Part shown: piece by piece, positions 1-7,109 of the stretch
Numbering within the stretch: the stretch's first letter is position 1
How the letters are laid out: every line of letters starts with the position of its first letter
NCBI RefSeq assembly: GCF_013139515.1
Contig: NZ_WTAR01000030.1
Location: forward strand, 1 to 64,000
Direction of reading: 5' to 3'
DNA length: 64,000 nt
From: Lutibacter sp.
Lineage (GTDB): Bacteria; Bacteroidota; Bacteroidia; Flavobacteriales; Flavobacteriaceae
Position numbers and translations under genes: made by a program
The notes under the pieces: generated by a model
What the model was told of the DNA's origin: nothing
The model's database searches: none
What the model saw: only the letters and a program-made list of their open reading frames with translations

Positions 1-329
1 CTAATCATATTAAATAAATTAGTTAAATAGATTGCATCGTTTTCATTTGTTAATTCAAAACTAACACTTCCAACAGTTCCACATGAAACAAGATATTTGT
101 CATCATTTTCAATTACATTATACGAAATTGGAACATTTGTCAAGTCATATTTTTTAATTTTTGGAATAAATTGCTGTGGTTTAAAGTAACATACTTCATC
201 TAATTTATTCATTCCATATGCATAATAACATCTCATATCATGAAAACAATCACCACAAGTCAACTCATTTGGCAAATCTTTATACTTGTTTTTCTTTTCA
301 CCACGTTTATATAATTCTCTATCATTCAT
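1..329 (-). CDS. Partial Cys-containing phage protein (3' end beyond window)
   Basis: This frame is open from an ATG at 329 to the left edge and is missing from the ORF track because it has no stop. The start follows an AAGGTG ribosome site. The visible 109 residues carry CGDCFHDMRC, a possible metal site, and no recognised domain. The start overlaps the end of the preceding gene by 8 bases, so the two are probably translationally coupled within the leftward operon. Confidence 0.7.
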   Translation of the reverse strand, partial: MNDRELYKRGEKKNKYKDLPNELTCGDCFHDMRCYYAYGMNKLDEVCYFKPQQFIPKIKKYDLTNVPISYNVIENDDKYLVSCGTVGSVSFELTNENDAIYLTNLFNMI

Positions 330-543
330 TACAATTCACCTTGTCTTGTCTTTCATTCCAATTATTTTTGCTTGGATTAGTAATAGCACCATTGTTTCGG
401 ATGTCTGCCCAACTCCAATTTTCAGCACCATCTATATGAATAGCAAATTGAATTTCACCTTTTGGCAATTCATCATGGTTAGTTTTTCTTAGAATTTTTT
501 GAATTGAATCAGAAATTTCTCTCTTTTGTCTTATTGAAAACAT
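322..543 (-). CDS. Small conserved phage-type protein (DGAENWSWADI motif)
   Basis: A 73-aa soluble protein with the line GEIQFAIHIDGAENWSWADI. I recognise this as resembling short uncharacterised proteins found in phage replication regions, but I cannot name a function. It follows a GGGGG-type ribosome site and overlaps the next leftward gene. There is no signal peptide or membrane segment. Confidence 0.75.
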   Translation of the reverse strand: MFSIRQKREISDSIQKILRKTNHDELPKGEIQFAIHIDGAENWSWADIRNNGAITNPSKNNWNERQDKVNCNE

Positions 544-544
544 A

Positions 545-658
545 TTAATACCCCCTTAATAGACAATATGTAAAATTAACAATAATAGAAAATATAATAG
601 CAAAAGGCAATAATTCTAAAAATGGTGTATTCCAAATAAAATAAGTTATTTCTTTCAT
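545..658 (-). CDS. 37-aa single-pass membrane peptide
   Basis: This ORF is too short for the track. It reads MKEITYFIWNTPFLELLPFAIIF and continues as one hydrophobic segment ending in CLLRGY. Its ATG overlaps the stop of the preceding gene (TAATG-type coupling), which supports translation. The function is unknown; the form is that of a small membrane peptide. Confidence 0.55.
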   Translation of the reverse strand: MKEITYFIWNTPFLELLPFAIIFSIIVNFTYCLLRGY

Positions 659-927
659 TATAATCCCTCTTTTTTATTTAGATGATTAATAACTATATTT
701 GAAAATATTTTTTTCATTTCATAATTATTACTGATATCACATATACATTCTTTTATTACTTTTTCAACCTCAACATCTATAAGGTGTTGGATATTTAAAG
801 TTGAGAAGGTTTTATCAACTGATTGATTAACCATTTCTGTTACTTCATCAGATTTTACCATCATAGCGCATTTAATTTCTTCCCTCATATAGCGAAGATC
901 CATTGTCAATATAGGCATTTCTTTCAT
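658..927 (-). CDS. Hypothetical protein coupled to the DnaE fragment
   Basis: An 89-aa, charged, probably alpha-helical protein with no recognised motif. Its ATG overlaps the stop of the PHP/DnaE gene (ATGA), implying co-translation. It lies where the catalytic part of a normal DnaE would continue, but I see no polymerase motif in it. Confidence 0.7.
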   Translation of the reverse strand: MKEMPILTMDLRYMREEIKCAMMVKSDEVTEMVNQSVDKTFSTLNIQHLIDVEVEKVIKECICDISNNYEMKKIFSNIVINHLNKKEGL

Positions 928-2795
928 AATTCACCTCTTAATTTTATTTCTTCACTGAAGATTTTTTTAAAACCACGTTCACACAAATCAATTAGTACAT
1001 CATCTTCATCCATACCTTTAAACCTTGGAACTTCAGGAAGACTAATTTCCTTTTTTTCTATTCTAAAATTCTCACATTTTTTAGCAATTTCAATAGTATT
1101 CTTCATTGCTTCATTATATTCATCATACTCTAAAACACATTGTTTGTCAAACTGTTTCTTCATTTCTTTTGGAGTTGTAAGATGTAAACCTGTTATATTA
1201 AACTTCCATCTTTTAGGATCATCCCAAGTAGTTTTGGTTTGCATTGCCAAAAGAACTTCTTGTGTTTCAGCATCATCTTCATATATGTAATGACAGTCCT
1301 GAGAAGCGCATAGTTTTAAATCATATTCTTCTGCTAATTCACAACATAAAGCATTTAAATCAGATTGTTCAATTAAACTATGTGGCATTACTTCAAGATA
1401 AAGATCATTACCTATTTTATTATATAATTTATCAAAAAAATCTAATCCTCCAGGTTTAGTAAGAAAACTGCCAGCACAAGCAGTACCAACACATAACCCT
1501 TCGCAATTATTGAGAAAATATTCATAATCAGTTCTAGGTCTATAATAGAACCCATATAGATTTGCATAAGAAAGATTTTTCAATAGATTTTCCCAACCTG
1601 TTTGATTTGCAACCCAACAAGTGAGATGTCCTCTATTATCTCCCTTCTCTTGAATAGTTGCATCTGGAACAATAAATAACTCACATCCCATGATAGGAAT
1701 AACATCATTCTTTTCACAAGCTGATTGATGTTTGATCAAGCCATCAATATTCCCGTGATCTGATATTCCTAAATATTTATAATTTAATTCTTTAGCACGT
1801 TTAGCAGCATCTTCATGTTTACCAATACCATCTAATAAACTATTATGAACAATAAAACCATTAGCAATAAAATTATGTTTCTCATGTTCAACTTCTATAT
1901 CATAAGCATAATCTGTACAAATATATTTTATAGAAGTTATTCTTTCTTTTTTTGCAGTATAAGGATATTTAGAATGTTTTTGCCTATGATGTTTTTTACA
2001 TAAAGCTATTAAATTGTTTTCCTCCCAATTCATTGGATTTTTATCAATATGATGAATATCTATTCTTTTAGTTGTTCCACATATTTTACATTTTTTTTCT
2101 ATATCAAACCATCTCTTTGATCTATTTCTTGCATTACTTTCTGTCACTGGTTCTGGTAAGTTATACCTATTTTGTTTCTTTTTATTTACTATTTTTTCTA
2201 TTGTTTTTGGATTGACATAATGACCTTTCATCCATTCAGATTTTGTTTTTTTAAGTTTAAACTTGGAAATCCATTTACTTATTATTTTTCTATTAACTCC
2301 ACAAATATCTCCAATTTGTTCTTGATTTAAATTTTCATCGTTGTATTTTTTCTTTAACCAATCATAATTTTTAAACTTTAATTCACCATTACATAAAATA
2401 TAATCATTATTTTTTAAAACTTTTAATGTTTTCCATCCACTTGGGGTTAGAAATTTATGTAATTTAGAAGCAGTTATTTTTTTACCATTTTCAGTAGTTA
2501 TTTCAAATAACTTCTTTTTATATTTACTTTTTACAATATCTTTAATTTTACTTTTTACAAAATTTTCTCCATCCCAAACTTTTATAGCGTATTTTTTATA
2601 TGTATATCCAACTCCTTTTCCTATTTTACATTCATATAAGTATTTAATTGTTTTGCATTTATCCAATCTAGTATAATCATTTCTATAAGTTTCTCTTGAA
2701 TTATTATGTTTTATACAATTATAAATAATCGTATTTCCATCTAGGCAATTAGACGAATGCCTATGAAGATGGCAAAATTTAGGAGATAAAGTCAT
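924..2795 (-). CDS. dnaE: DNA polymerase III alpha N-terminal (PHP) protein with an HNH intein
   Basis: The spliced product starts with the PHP signature HLHRHS and continues SLLDGIGKHEDAAKRAKEL and GISDHGNIDGL, as at the amino end of bacterial DnaE. After removal of residues 17-318 (intein), about 321 residues remain, which is the PHP domain and the first residues beyond it; full DnaE is about 1,100-1,200 aa. The gene stops with KKIFSEEIKLRGEL, where the palm-linking region normally begins, so the polymerase core must be in another gene outside the window or is absent. PHP domains bind metals through His and Asp and can act as proofreading phosphoesterases. It sits in the leftward replication operon; the start overlaps the upstream gene by 17 bases. 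Confidence 0.88.
   Translation of the reverse strand: MTLSPKFCHLHRHSSNCLDGNTIIYNCIKHNNSRETYRNDYTRLDKCKTIKYLYECKIGKGVGYTYKKYAIKVWDGENFVKSKIKDIVKSKYKKKLFEITTENGKKITASKLHKFLTPSGWKTLKVLKNNDYILCNGELKFKNYDWLKKKYNDENLNQEQIGDICGVNRKIISKWISKFKLKKTKSEWMKGHYVNPKTIEKIVNKKKQNRYNLPEPVTESNARNRSKRWFDIEKKCKICGTTKRIDIHHIDKNPMNWEENNLIALCKKHHRQKHSKYPYTAKKERITSIKYICTDYAYDIEVEHEKHNFIANGFIVHNSLLDGIGKHEDAAKRAKELNYKYLGISDHGNIDGLIKHQSACEKNDVIPIMGCELFIVPDATIQEKGDNRGHLTCWVANQTGWENLLKNLSYANLYGFYYRPRTDYEYFLNNCEGLCVGTACAGSFLTKPGGLDFFDKLYNKIGNDLYLEVMPHSLIEQSDLNALCCELAEEYDLKLCASQDCHYIYEDDAETQEVLLAMQTKTTWDDPKRWKFNITGLHLTTPKEMKKQFDKQCVLEYDEYNEAMKNTIEIAKKCENFRIEKKEISLPEVPRFKGMDEDDVLIDLCERGFKKIFSEEIKLRGEL
1842..2747 (-). mobile_element. 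Intein with HNH homing endonuclease in the DnaE PHP motif
   Basis: Residues 17-318 of the ORF. The intein begins CLDGNTII and ends GFIVHN, followed by the +1 Ser of the extein, so it is a canonical class 1 Cys1...HN/S intein. The central part has a helix-turn-helix-like stretch (about 152-180, EQIGDICGVNRKIISKWI) and an HNH domain (about 236-272: CKICG, IDIHHID, LIALCKKHH). The insertion lies just after the metal-binding HLHRHS motif, a site the phage cannot easily lose. Motifs look intact, so splicing and homing are plausible. Confidence 0.88.
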
Positions 2796-3027
2796 TCAAT
2801 TGATCCTCAGTATAATATTTTCTTGAATAAGAATAACTACCATATTGTTTTTTAACAAATATATCTTTCCAATAACCACCTTTTGTAAATTTATATATAA
2901 ATAAACTTACTTTAGATATAATACTATCATCTATATAATATAGATACCCATATTTATTTATAAAATACAACTGTTCTACTAAATGTTCTACTAAATGTTC
3001 TACTAAATGTTCACCTTTATCACTCAT
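2779..3027 (-). CDS. Hypothetical protein with EHLV tandem repeat
   Basis: An 82-aa protein whose N-terminus has three EHLV/EHLVE units, encoded by a 12-base repeat (ctactaaatgtt on the plus strand). The rest is rich in Tyr and Lys with no known motif. It overlaps dnaE at its 3' end and the zinc protein at its 5' end, consistent with a compact operon. Function unknown. Confidence 0.7.
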   Translation of the reverse strand: MSDKGEHLVEHLVEHLVEQLYFINKYGYLYYIDDSIISKVSLFIYKFTKGGYWKDIFVKKQYGSYSYSRKYYTEDQLNDFIS

Positions 3028-3224
3028 TATTCTTTCACCCTATAATGTTTTTCAAAAGTACCCCAAAGATTTTTATCAATCTCTAAGCTTGCTGGTACAA
3101 ATTCATCATTTTCAATTAAAAGATGTTTACATCTTTGACATGGAATATCACCAGAATATTGAAATGGTTTTCCACCCATAATCATTTGTTTTAAACTATT
3201 ATATGTACATTTATTACATTTCAT
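3027..3224 (-). CDS. Small zinc-ribbon protein
   Basis: A 65-aa protein with MKCNKC at the start and CQRCKHLL in the middle, two CxxC pairs able to bind one zinc. Such small knuckle proteins are common in phage early regions. It is located between primase-side genes and dnaE, with one-base stop/start contact to its neighbour. No specific role can be assigned. Confidence 0.75.
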   Translation of the reverse strand: MKCNKCTYNSLKQMIMGGKPFQYSGDIPCQRCKHLLIENDEFVPASLEIDKNLWGTFEKHYRVKE

Positions 3225-3225
3225 A

Positions 3226-3417
3226 TTAATATTCTCTTTTAAATAATTTACAATCTAATTCAACGCTAATAAAATAATTTTGAGAATCATCACCTAAATA
3301 TAACCTATTTAAGAAATTTGCAATAATTTCAGAATAATTATCTTCAACATTATCAGCAACTAAAATATCATCACTTATTTTTCTATCAAAATTATCCACA
3401 CATATTATTTTTTTCAA
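3226..3417 (-). CDS. Hypothetical protein
   Basis: A 63-aa protein starting MKKIICVDNFDRKISDDI with no recognised motif. Its ATG overlaps the end of the primase gene (4-base overlap), so translation is likely coupled. Function unknown. Confidence 0.65.
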   Translation of the reverse strand: MKKIICVDNFDRKISDDILVADNVEDNYSEIIANFLNRLYLGDDSQNYFISVELDCKLFKREY

Positions 3418-4313
3418 AATATAATCCTCCTTAAAGATTTAACATCTTCTTTATTTAATTCACCAAGATCATCCACTCCTTCAGGTAATTCTATATAATT
3501 TATATTTTTAGCAAATGTCAACATGCCTTCAAGCTCTTTTGCTTTATTTTGAGCTAATTCACCTTTATCAAATCCAAGATAGAAGTTTTCAATTCCTTTT
3601 TCTTTCAACTGTAAAACTTGACTCCTTGTAAAGTTAATTGAAAGCATTGCAACTGCACCATCACCAACATTAATTGCATCAAAAACACCTTCTGTCAAAA
3701 TCGCTGTCCTACTTTTAACACTATCTAAACCAAATAGCAAGTCTTTTCTAGGAACAACTACATTTTTTTCTTCACAATACTTGTATTTTTCATTTTGTTT
3801 ATCTGTAACATCTCTTCCAACATAAGAAACCATTCTTCCATTCATGAAAATAGGTATAATGATCCTAAATTTGTATTTCCCATGAGATCCAGAAGCAAGT
3901 ATATTATATTTTTTTCTCAATTCAAGAAAATCAAAACCTCTATCTTCTATATATTCTTTATAGCCTTGCGGAAAATGCTGAGAAAAATCTTTTGGAAGAT
4001 CTAAAGTTGTTTTATATTCTATTTCTTCTTTAGATTCAATTATATCACAATCTTTAATTGAATATTTTTTAACTATAGAAAATGCTTTTTTCCATGAACA
4101 CTGTTCAAGTTCTTTAATTAAAGATTCTATTGATTGTTTATCACATCTCCAACAATTAGTATACCCATTTTGTGGATGTATACCTCTATGAAAACCATGA
4201 TCTCCACAAAATGGACATGCAATATTAAAATAACCTGAAACAATATTGCCACCATGAGTTCTATATGGTATTCCATTATCATTTAGATATCTTTCTGTGT
4301 TAAATGATGACAT
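3414..4313 (-). CDS. DNA primase, CHC2-type zinc finger plus TOPRIM
   Basis: A 299-aa protein. The N-terminal zinc-finger region has CPFCG (about 33-37) and CWRC (about 54-57), as in DnaG/CHC2 primases. A TOPRIM-like part (about 200-265) has TAILTEGVFDAINV, holding the conserved Glu and Asp, and YLGFDKGELAQNKA in the place of the DxD strand. It is half the size of DnaG and lacks a helicase-binding C-terminus, as in many phage primases. Together with the helicase at 7110 and the DnaE fragment it forms a phage replication set. A short endonuclease remnant lies directly upstream of the ATG. Confidence 0.88.
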   Translation of the reverse strand: MSSFNTERYLNDNGIPYRTHGGNIVSGYFNIACPFCGDHGFHRGIHPQNGYTNCWRCDKQSIESLIKELEQCSWKKAFSIVKKYSIKDCDIIESKEEIEYKTTLDLPKDFSQHFPQGYKEYIEDRGFDFLELRKKYNILASGSHGKYKFRIIIPIFMNGRMVSYVGRDVTDKQNEKYKYCEEKNVVVPRKDLLFGLDSVKSRTAILTEGVFDAINVGDGAVAMLSINFTRSQVLQLKEKGIENFYLGFDKGELAQNKAKELEGMLTFAKNINYIELPEGVDDLGELNKEDVKSLRRIIF

Positions 4314-4398
4314 TGTATTTAAGTTCAGGAAAATTTAATTTGATTGGTAATTTATTTTTAATAATAAATATATCTCTATAAATTGCAGCATCAATTTC
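4300..4398 (-). pseudogene. Remnant C-terminus of an AP2/HNH homing endonuclease
   Basis: Read leftward, this frame gives EIDAAIYRDIFIIKNKLP followed by IKLNFPEL, then runs into the primase start and stops. It is nearly the same as the C-termini of the AP2-type endonucleases at 16295 (IDAAIYRDLFILENKLPHQL) and 60862 (INAAIYRDMFIVKNNLPHKL). The upstream frame has a TAG immediately before it, so only about 30 codons remain. It is the scar of a former endonuclease insertion upstream of the primase. Confidence 0.8.
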
Positions 4399-4438
4399 CC
4401 ACTTCTATTCCACAACTATCACAAAAATATTTTCTCAT
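4391..4438 (-). pseudogene. 15-codon zinc-ribbon ORF truncated by the endonuclease scar
   Basis: MRKYFCDSCGIEVGN, then a stop that lies inside the AP2 remnant. It has a GGAG ribosome site and an ATGA overlap with the preceding gene, so it was probably once the start of a normal small CxxC protein. The end of the gene seems to have been replaced by the endonuclease sequence. Confidence 0.5.
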
Positions 4439-4623
4439 TTAATTACTCCATTTTCTCCAGGTAATTTAAACTCTTTTATTGATTTTATACAAGTTTCACA
4501 TATATGAATATTAGTATTTTTTGATTCTTGTAATTCATTATCATCAGCAAACCAAACTCCATATATTTTATCTATGGTACTTTCTTCATTTTCATCACAA
4601 ACGTTGCATTTCTTAATCATCAT
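4435..4623 (-). CDS. Small zinc-ribbon protein
   Basis: A 62-aa protein with CNVC near the N-terminus and CETC near the C-terminus, forming a likely four-Cys zinc site. The ending GENGVIK overlaps the next small ORF by ATGA. Function unknown; typical phage early knuckle protein. Confidence 0.7.
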   Translation of the reverse strand: MMIKKCNVCDENEESTIDKIYGVWFADDNELQESKNTNIHICETCIKSIKEFKLPGENGVIK

Positions 4624-4628
4624 AATAT

Positions 4629-4889
4629 TTACCTATGGCAGTTTTTAAAATTAGAATTTTTACCTAATATGTTAGAAATTGATCTCCTAAGATTAGTAAT
4701 ACCATTCAAACGGGAACCTTTTGGGCCACTTTCTTTATTATAACCCTCATTAAAAAGTGTTTTATATAATTTCATTTTACTTATTTCCATTCTACATTGC
4801 ATTTCTAATAATTCTTCAATATTTTCACAAGTAATACTAATAGTATATGGTTTATATTCAGGTTCTTCTCTAGTTATTTTAAACTTCAT
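4629..4889 (-). CDS. Hypothetical protein
   Basis: An 86-aa basic protein beginning MKFKITREEPEYKPYTISI, with a central helical stretch ENIEELLEMQCRMEISKM. No motif is recognised. It has a ribosome site (AAGGAG in the leftward sense) and sits in the continuous leftward operon. Confidence 0.7.
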   Translation of the reverse strand: MKFKITREEPEYKPYTISITCENIEELLEMQCRMEISKMKLYKTLFNEGYNKESGPKGSRLNGITNLRRSISNILGKNSNFKNCHR

Positions 4890-4899
4890 TTTAATCTCC

Positions 4900-5157
4900 T
4901 TAAAAGTGTTCTTCTTTAGAATTGCGTTTATTGCTTAATTTTCTAAAAAATTTATTTATATCTGTTTCAATTTTTGTTTTTGGTTTTTCAGCTTCTTTCT
5001 TTTCCCAACACTTAGGGCAATAATAGAATGTATTAGATCCACCAAAAACTATTTGATCACCAATATTAGTTTCTTGATGCCAATCAGAAGGCGGTGTAGG
5101 TGTAAGGGTATATAAATGATAATCCATTTTCTTTTCTTCTCCACAAGCCACCATCAC
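4900..5157 (-). CDS. Hypothetical protein with one CPKC pair
   Basis: An 85-aa protein; the more likely start may be the internal Met of MDYHLYTL. It has a Pro-rich stretch (TPTPPSDW) and a single CPKC pair, then a Lys/Glu-rich tail. No family is recognised. Confidence 0.6.
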   Translation of the reverse strand: MMVACGEEKKMDYHLYTLTPTPPSDWHQETNIGDQIVFGGSNTFYYCPKCWEKKEAEKPKTKIETDINKFFRKLSNKRNSKEEHF

Positions 5158-5184
5158 ATCTTACTTTTTGAAATATTCCCATTA

Positions 5185-5352
5185 TTATTGACCATTTACT
5201 TTTTGTAAAACATATTCATCTATATCTCCATTACTAACAATATCATCATGTACTGTAATAATCATATAATCATCACCAAAAGAAGCATATTCTATTTCGC
5301 AAAAATAAACTTCTTTAACAAAACTCCCATCGGGCCAAGCGTAAACTTTCAT
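5185..5352 (-). CDS. 55-aa hypothetical protein
   Basis: Absent from the ORF track. It reads MKVYAWPDGSFVKEVYF, then an acidic stretch, and ends LQKVNGQ. A GGAGA ribosome site precedes the ATG. A small soluble beta-rich protein is likely; no function can be given. Confidence 0.65.
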   Translation of the reverse strand: MKVYAWPDGSFVKEVYFCEIEYASFGDDYMIITVHDDIVSNGDIDEYVLQKVNGQ

Positions 5353-5360
5353 ATTTCTCC

Positions 5361-5438
5361 TTACAATTCTAATAATTTAGTCAACTCTTTAAATTTACAC
5401 TTCTTGTCACAATCAATGCAATAAGTTATATATACCAT
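5361..5438 (-). CDS. Short Cys-containing ORF, start uncertain
   Basis: The ATG-initiated form is 25 aa (MVYITYCIDCDKKCKFKELT). The same frame is open further upstream (KIIDKDTFLYCEDSNN) to a region with AGGAGA but no ATG, so the true product may be about 40-45 aa with an unusual start. Four Cys residues suggest metal binding. Low certainty. Confidence 0.4.
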   Translation of the reverse strand: MVYITYCIDCDKKCKFKELTKLLEL

Positions 5439-5479
5439 ATTATTTGAATCTTCGCAATATAAAAATGTATCTTTATCAA

Positions 5480-5833
5480 TTATTTTTGAATTTCTTCTTT
5501 CTTCAATTCTCCTTTCTTTTCTTCTTCTCGGCATAAATACTCCTTGATAAATTTATCTACTAATTCAAAATTGTATTTTTTCCATCGGCCTTTAAATTTC
5601 AACATACATCCTTCACCACGATATATATCATCTGGTATATTATGTAAATCATATAAAGCATAATATACTTCACAATTTACACTACCTGTAAATCTATTCA
5701 CATAAGTAGAATGAGAATGATGTTTAAATATAACAAATCTTTCATTATCTGGACTTTGCCAATGTATAGACTTATCACCATAACAAGTTGTCCTATTTAA
5801 AAAGTTTCTAAATGCTTCATTTACACTAATCAA
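5480..5833 (-). CDS. Hypothetical protein
   Basis: A 117-aa protein beginning MISVNEAFRNFLNRTT, with aromatic and His residues (FKHHSHSTYVNRF) and a charged Lys/Glu tail. No domain recognised. It lies downstream of the MT-A70 methylase in the leftward operon. Confidence 0.75.
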   Translation of the reverse strand: MISVNEAFRNFLNRTTCYGDKSIHWQSPDNERFVIFKHHSHSTYVNRFTGSVNCEVYYALYDLHNIPDDIYRGEGCMLKFKGRWKKYNFELVDKFIKEYLCREEEKKGELKKEEIQK

Positions 5834-5878
5834 TTGTCATCCCTCTTCTAATTGCTTCTGCTTACCTTTGTGCTTAAA

Positions 5879-6436
5879 TCAAGTTCCTGGTAATATAATA
5901 TTGTTTTCAACCTCATTACCCCATGTATCCCACCCATCGGTTGCTTGTCTTGCAAACAACTCGACCCTTGGCAAATCACCACATAGAGATATTATTCTAT
6001 CTCTAACTTCATCCGGTTTCTGACTGTGTTTTCTCTTAGGGGCTTGAACTATCTGTTGAACGTTCCTAGCCTCTCTATGGTATTTACCTTTTCTAGCTAT
6101 CAGGCAATATTCAGCATTAGATATAGTGTATTTACCTAATCCGTCCCTACGAACTTCGCTCATATCGTTCCTCATTTTTACCCAAACAAATCCGACAGTA
6201 GCGTACTTAAAGCCCCATTCTTTTATTACTGAAAACCCTTTTTCTAAGAATGGAGATGTCACCCACATGAAAAGATAACAGTTATCATGTGTAATTCTAG
6301 AGATAGGGAGTTCCTTGATGTCCTTCAATTTCATCACATCATAGTTCCTCTCCGCTATCCCCCAAAACTTACCAGTATGGTTTTTAGTGTTTCCATAATC
6401 CCAAGGAGGATCTGCGTAAATTATATTATACTTCAT
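5879..6436 (-). CDS. MT-A70 family N6-adenine DNA methyltransferase
   Basis: A 185-aa protein with the MT-A70 catalytic motif DPPW at residues 9-12 (IIYADPPWDYGN), the NAEYCLIARKGK strand and the C-terminal KHSQKPDEVRDRI, followed by ELFARQATDGWDTWGNE. This layout is that of phage MT-A70 adenine methylases. It probably modifies phage DNA and may protect it from host restriction. The base composition is visibly less AT-rich than its neighbours, suggesting later acquisition. It is the last large gene before a small gap with a weak hairpin. Confidence 0.92.
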   Translation of the reverse strand: MKYNIIYADPPWDYGNTKNHTGKFWGIAERNYDVMKLKDIKELPISRITHDNCYLFMWVTSPFLEKGFSVIKEWGFKYATVGFVWVKMRNDMSEVRRDGLGKYTISNAEYCLIARKGKYHREARNVQQIVQAPKRKHSQKPDEVRDRIISLCGDLPRVELFARQATDGWDTWGNEVENNIILPGT

Positions 6437-6488
6437 AGATAAACTCCGTAACTAATTAATGGGCATTAATACTTCTTTTCCACATAAT

Positions 6489-6512
6489 AAAATGCTCCCA
6501 TTCAAGCGTTTT
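6489..6512 (-). terminator. Weak hairpin, possible attenuator or terminator
   Basis: AAAATGCT and AGCGTTTT pair across an 8-base loop (one G-U). It lies between the methylase gene and the preceding small gene. The T-run after it in the leftward sense is interrupted, so termination would be inefficient. Confidence 0.3.
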
Positions 6513-6550
6513 ATTTTTTAGTTTTTATTTTTTCTAATTGCTTCTGCATT

Positions 6551-6673
6551 TTATGGAGTTTCCCTTGAATGTTTATCCATTAAATCATGAAATTCTTCAG
6601 TTGTCAACTTATTTAATTTTTTAAATACAGATTCAACTGCTTCTAATACATCTTTACTCATTTTATGTTTCAT
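6551..6673 (-). CDS. 40-aa hypothetical protein
   Basis: MKHKMSKDVLEAVESVFKKL, then TTEEFHDLMDKHSRETP. The ATG overlaps the stop of the preceding gene (TAATG), supporting coupled translation. Predicted helical; function unknown. Confidence 0.6.
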   Translation of the reverse strand: MKHKMSKDVLEAVESVFKKLNKLTTEEFHDLMDKHSRETP

Positions 6674-6981
6674 TAATACAATCCTTCACTGAATAATATA
6701 TCTTTATGTCCACCACAACCACATTCAATATCAACTTTTTGTCCAGCAGCAATAGCAATTTTCATTGCCTCTTTCCTGGTTAAGAAATCACCAAATTGAT
6801 CAATGAAACCTTCTGTGAAACCATGTAGATTCCTATATTCTTTTACGGCCCTTATTTGTGAATTCATAACTTTATCAAAATGTCTTGCACCACTAAATAT
6901 TACTTCACCACTTCTACAAGCGGCACAGACAACTACCTGTTGTGGCTTTTCAATATTATTATCTTTCCAATAATCACCCAT
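6673..6981 (-). CDS. Conserved phage protein (VVCAACR / GARHFD family)
   Basis: A 102-aa protein with VVVCAACRSGEVIFSGARHF, FIDQFGDFLTRKEAMKIA and a C-terminal LFSEGLY. I recognise this as resembling an uncharacterised family frequent in phages and prophages, usually near replication genes. The CAACR and CGCGG pairs could bind a metal, though this is inference. Confidence 0.8.
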   Translation of the reverse strand: MGDYWKDNNIEKPQQVVVCAACRSGEVIFSGARHFDKVMNSQIRAVKEYRNLHGFTEGFIDQFGDFLTRKEAMKIAIAAGQKVDIECGCGGHKDILFSEGLY

Positions 6982-6988
6982 TAGTATA

Positions 6989-7108
6989 TCACCCTAAGTT
7001 AAATTCTAAACAATAATAACCTTCAGTATAAAGCTCCCATTTTTTATACTTCCATTTATTTCTAGCCAAATTATCAACATATCTCTTTGCAAACACTATT
7101 TGTCTCAT
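6989..7108 (-). CDS. 39-aa hypothetical protein
   Basis: MRQIVFAKRYVDNLARNKWK, ending YYCLEFNLG. It is not in the ORF track. It starts two bases after the helicase stop, and its own stop is just upstream of the next gene, so it fits the operon spacing. Confidence 0.6.
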   Translation of the reverse strand: MRQIVFAKRYVDNLARNKWKYKKWELYTEGYYCLEFNLG

Positions 7109-7109
7109 A

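Noticed and set aside
823-1290. 155-aa rightward ORF
   Set aside because: Antisense shadow of the DnaE gene with no ribosome site; composition is that of reversed coding DNA.
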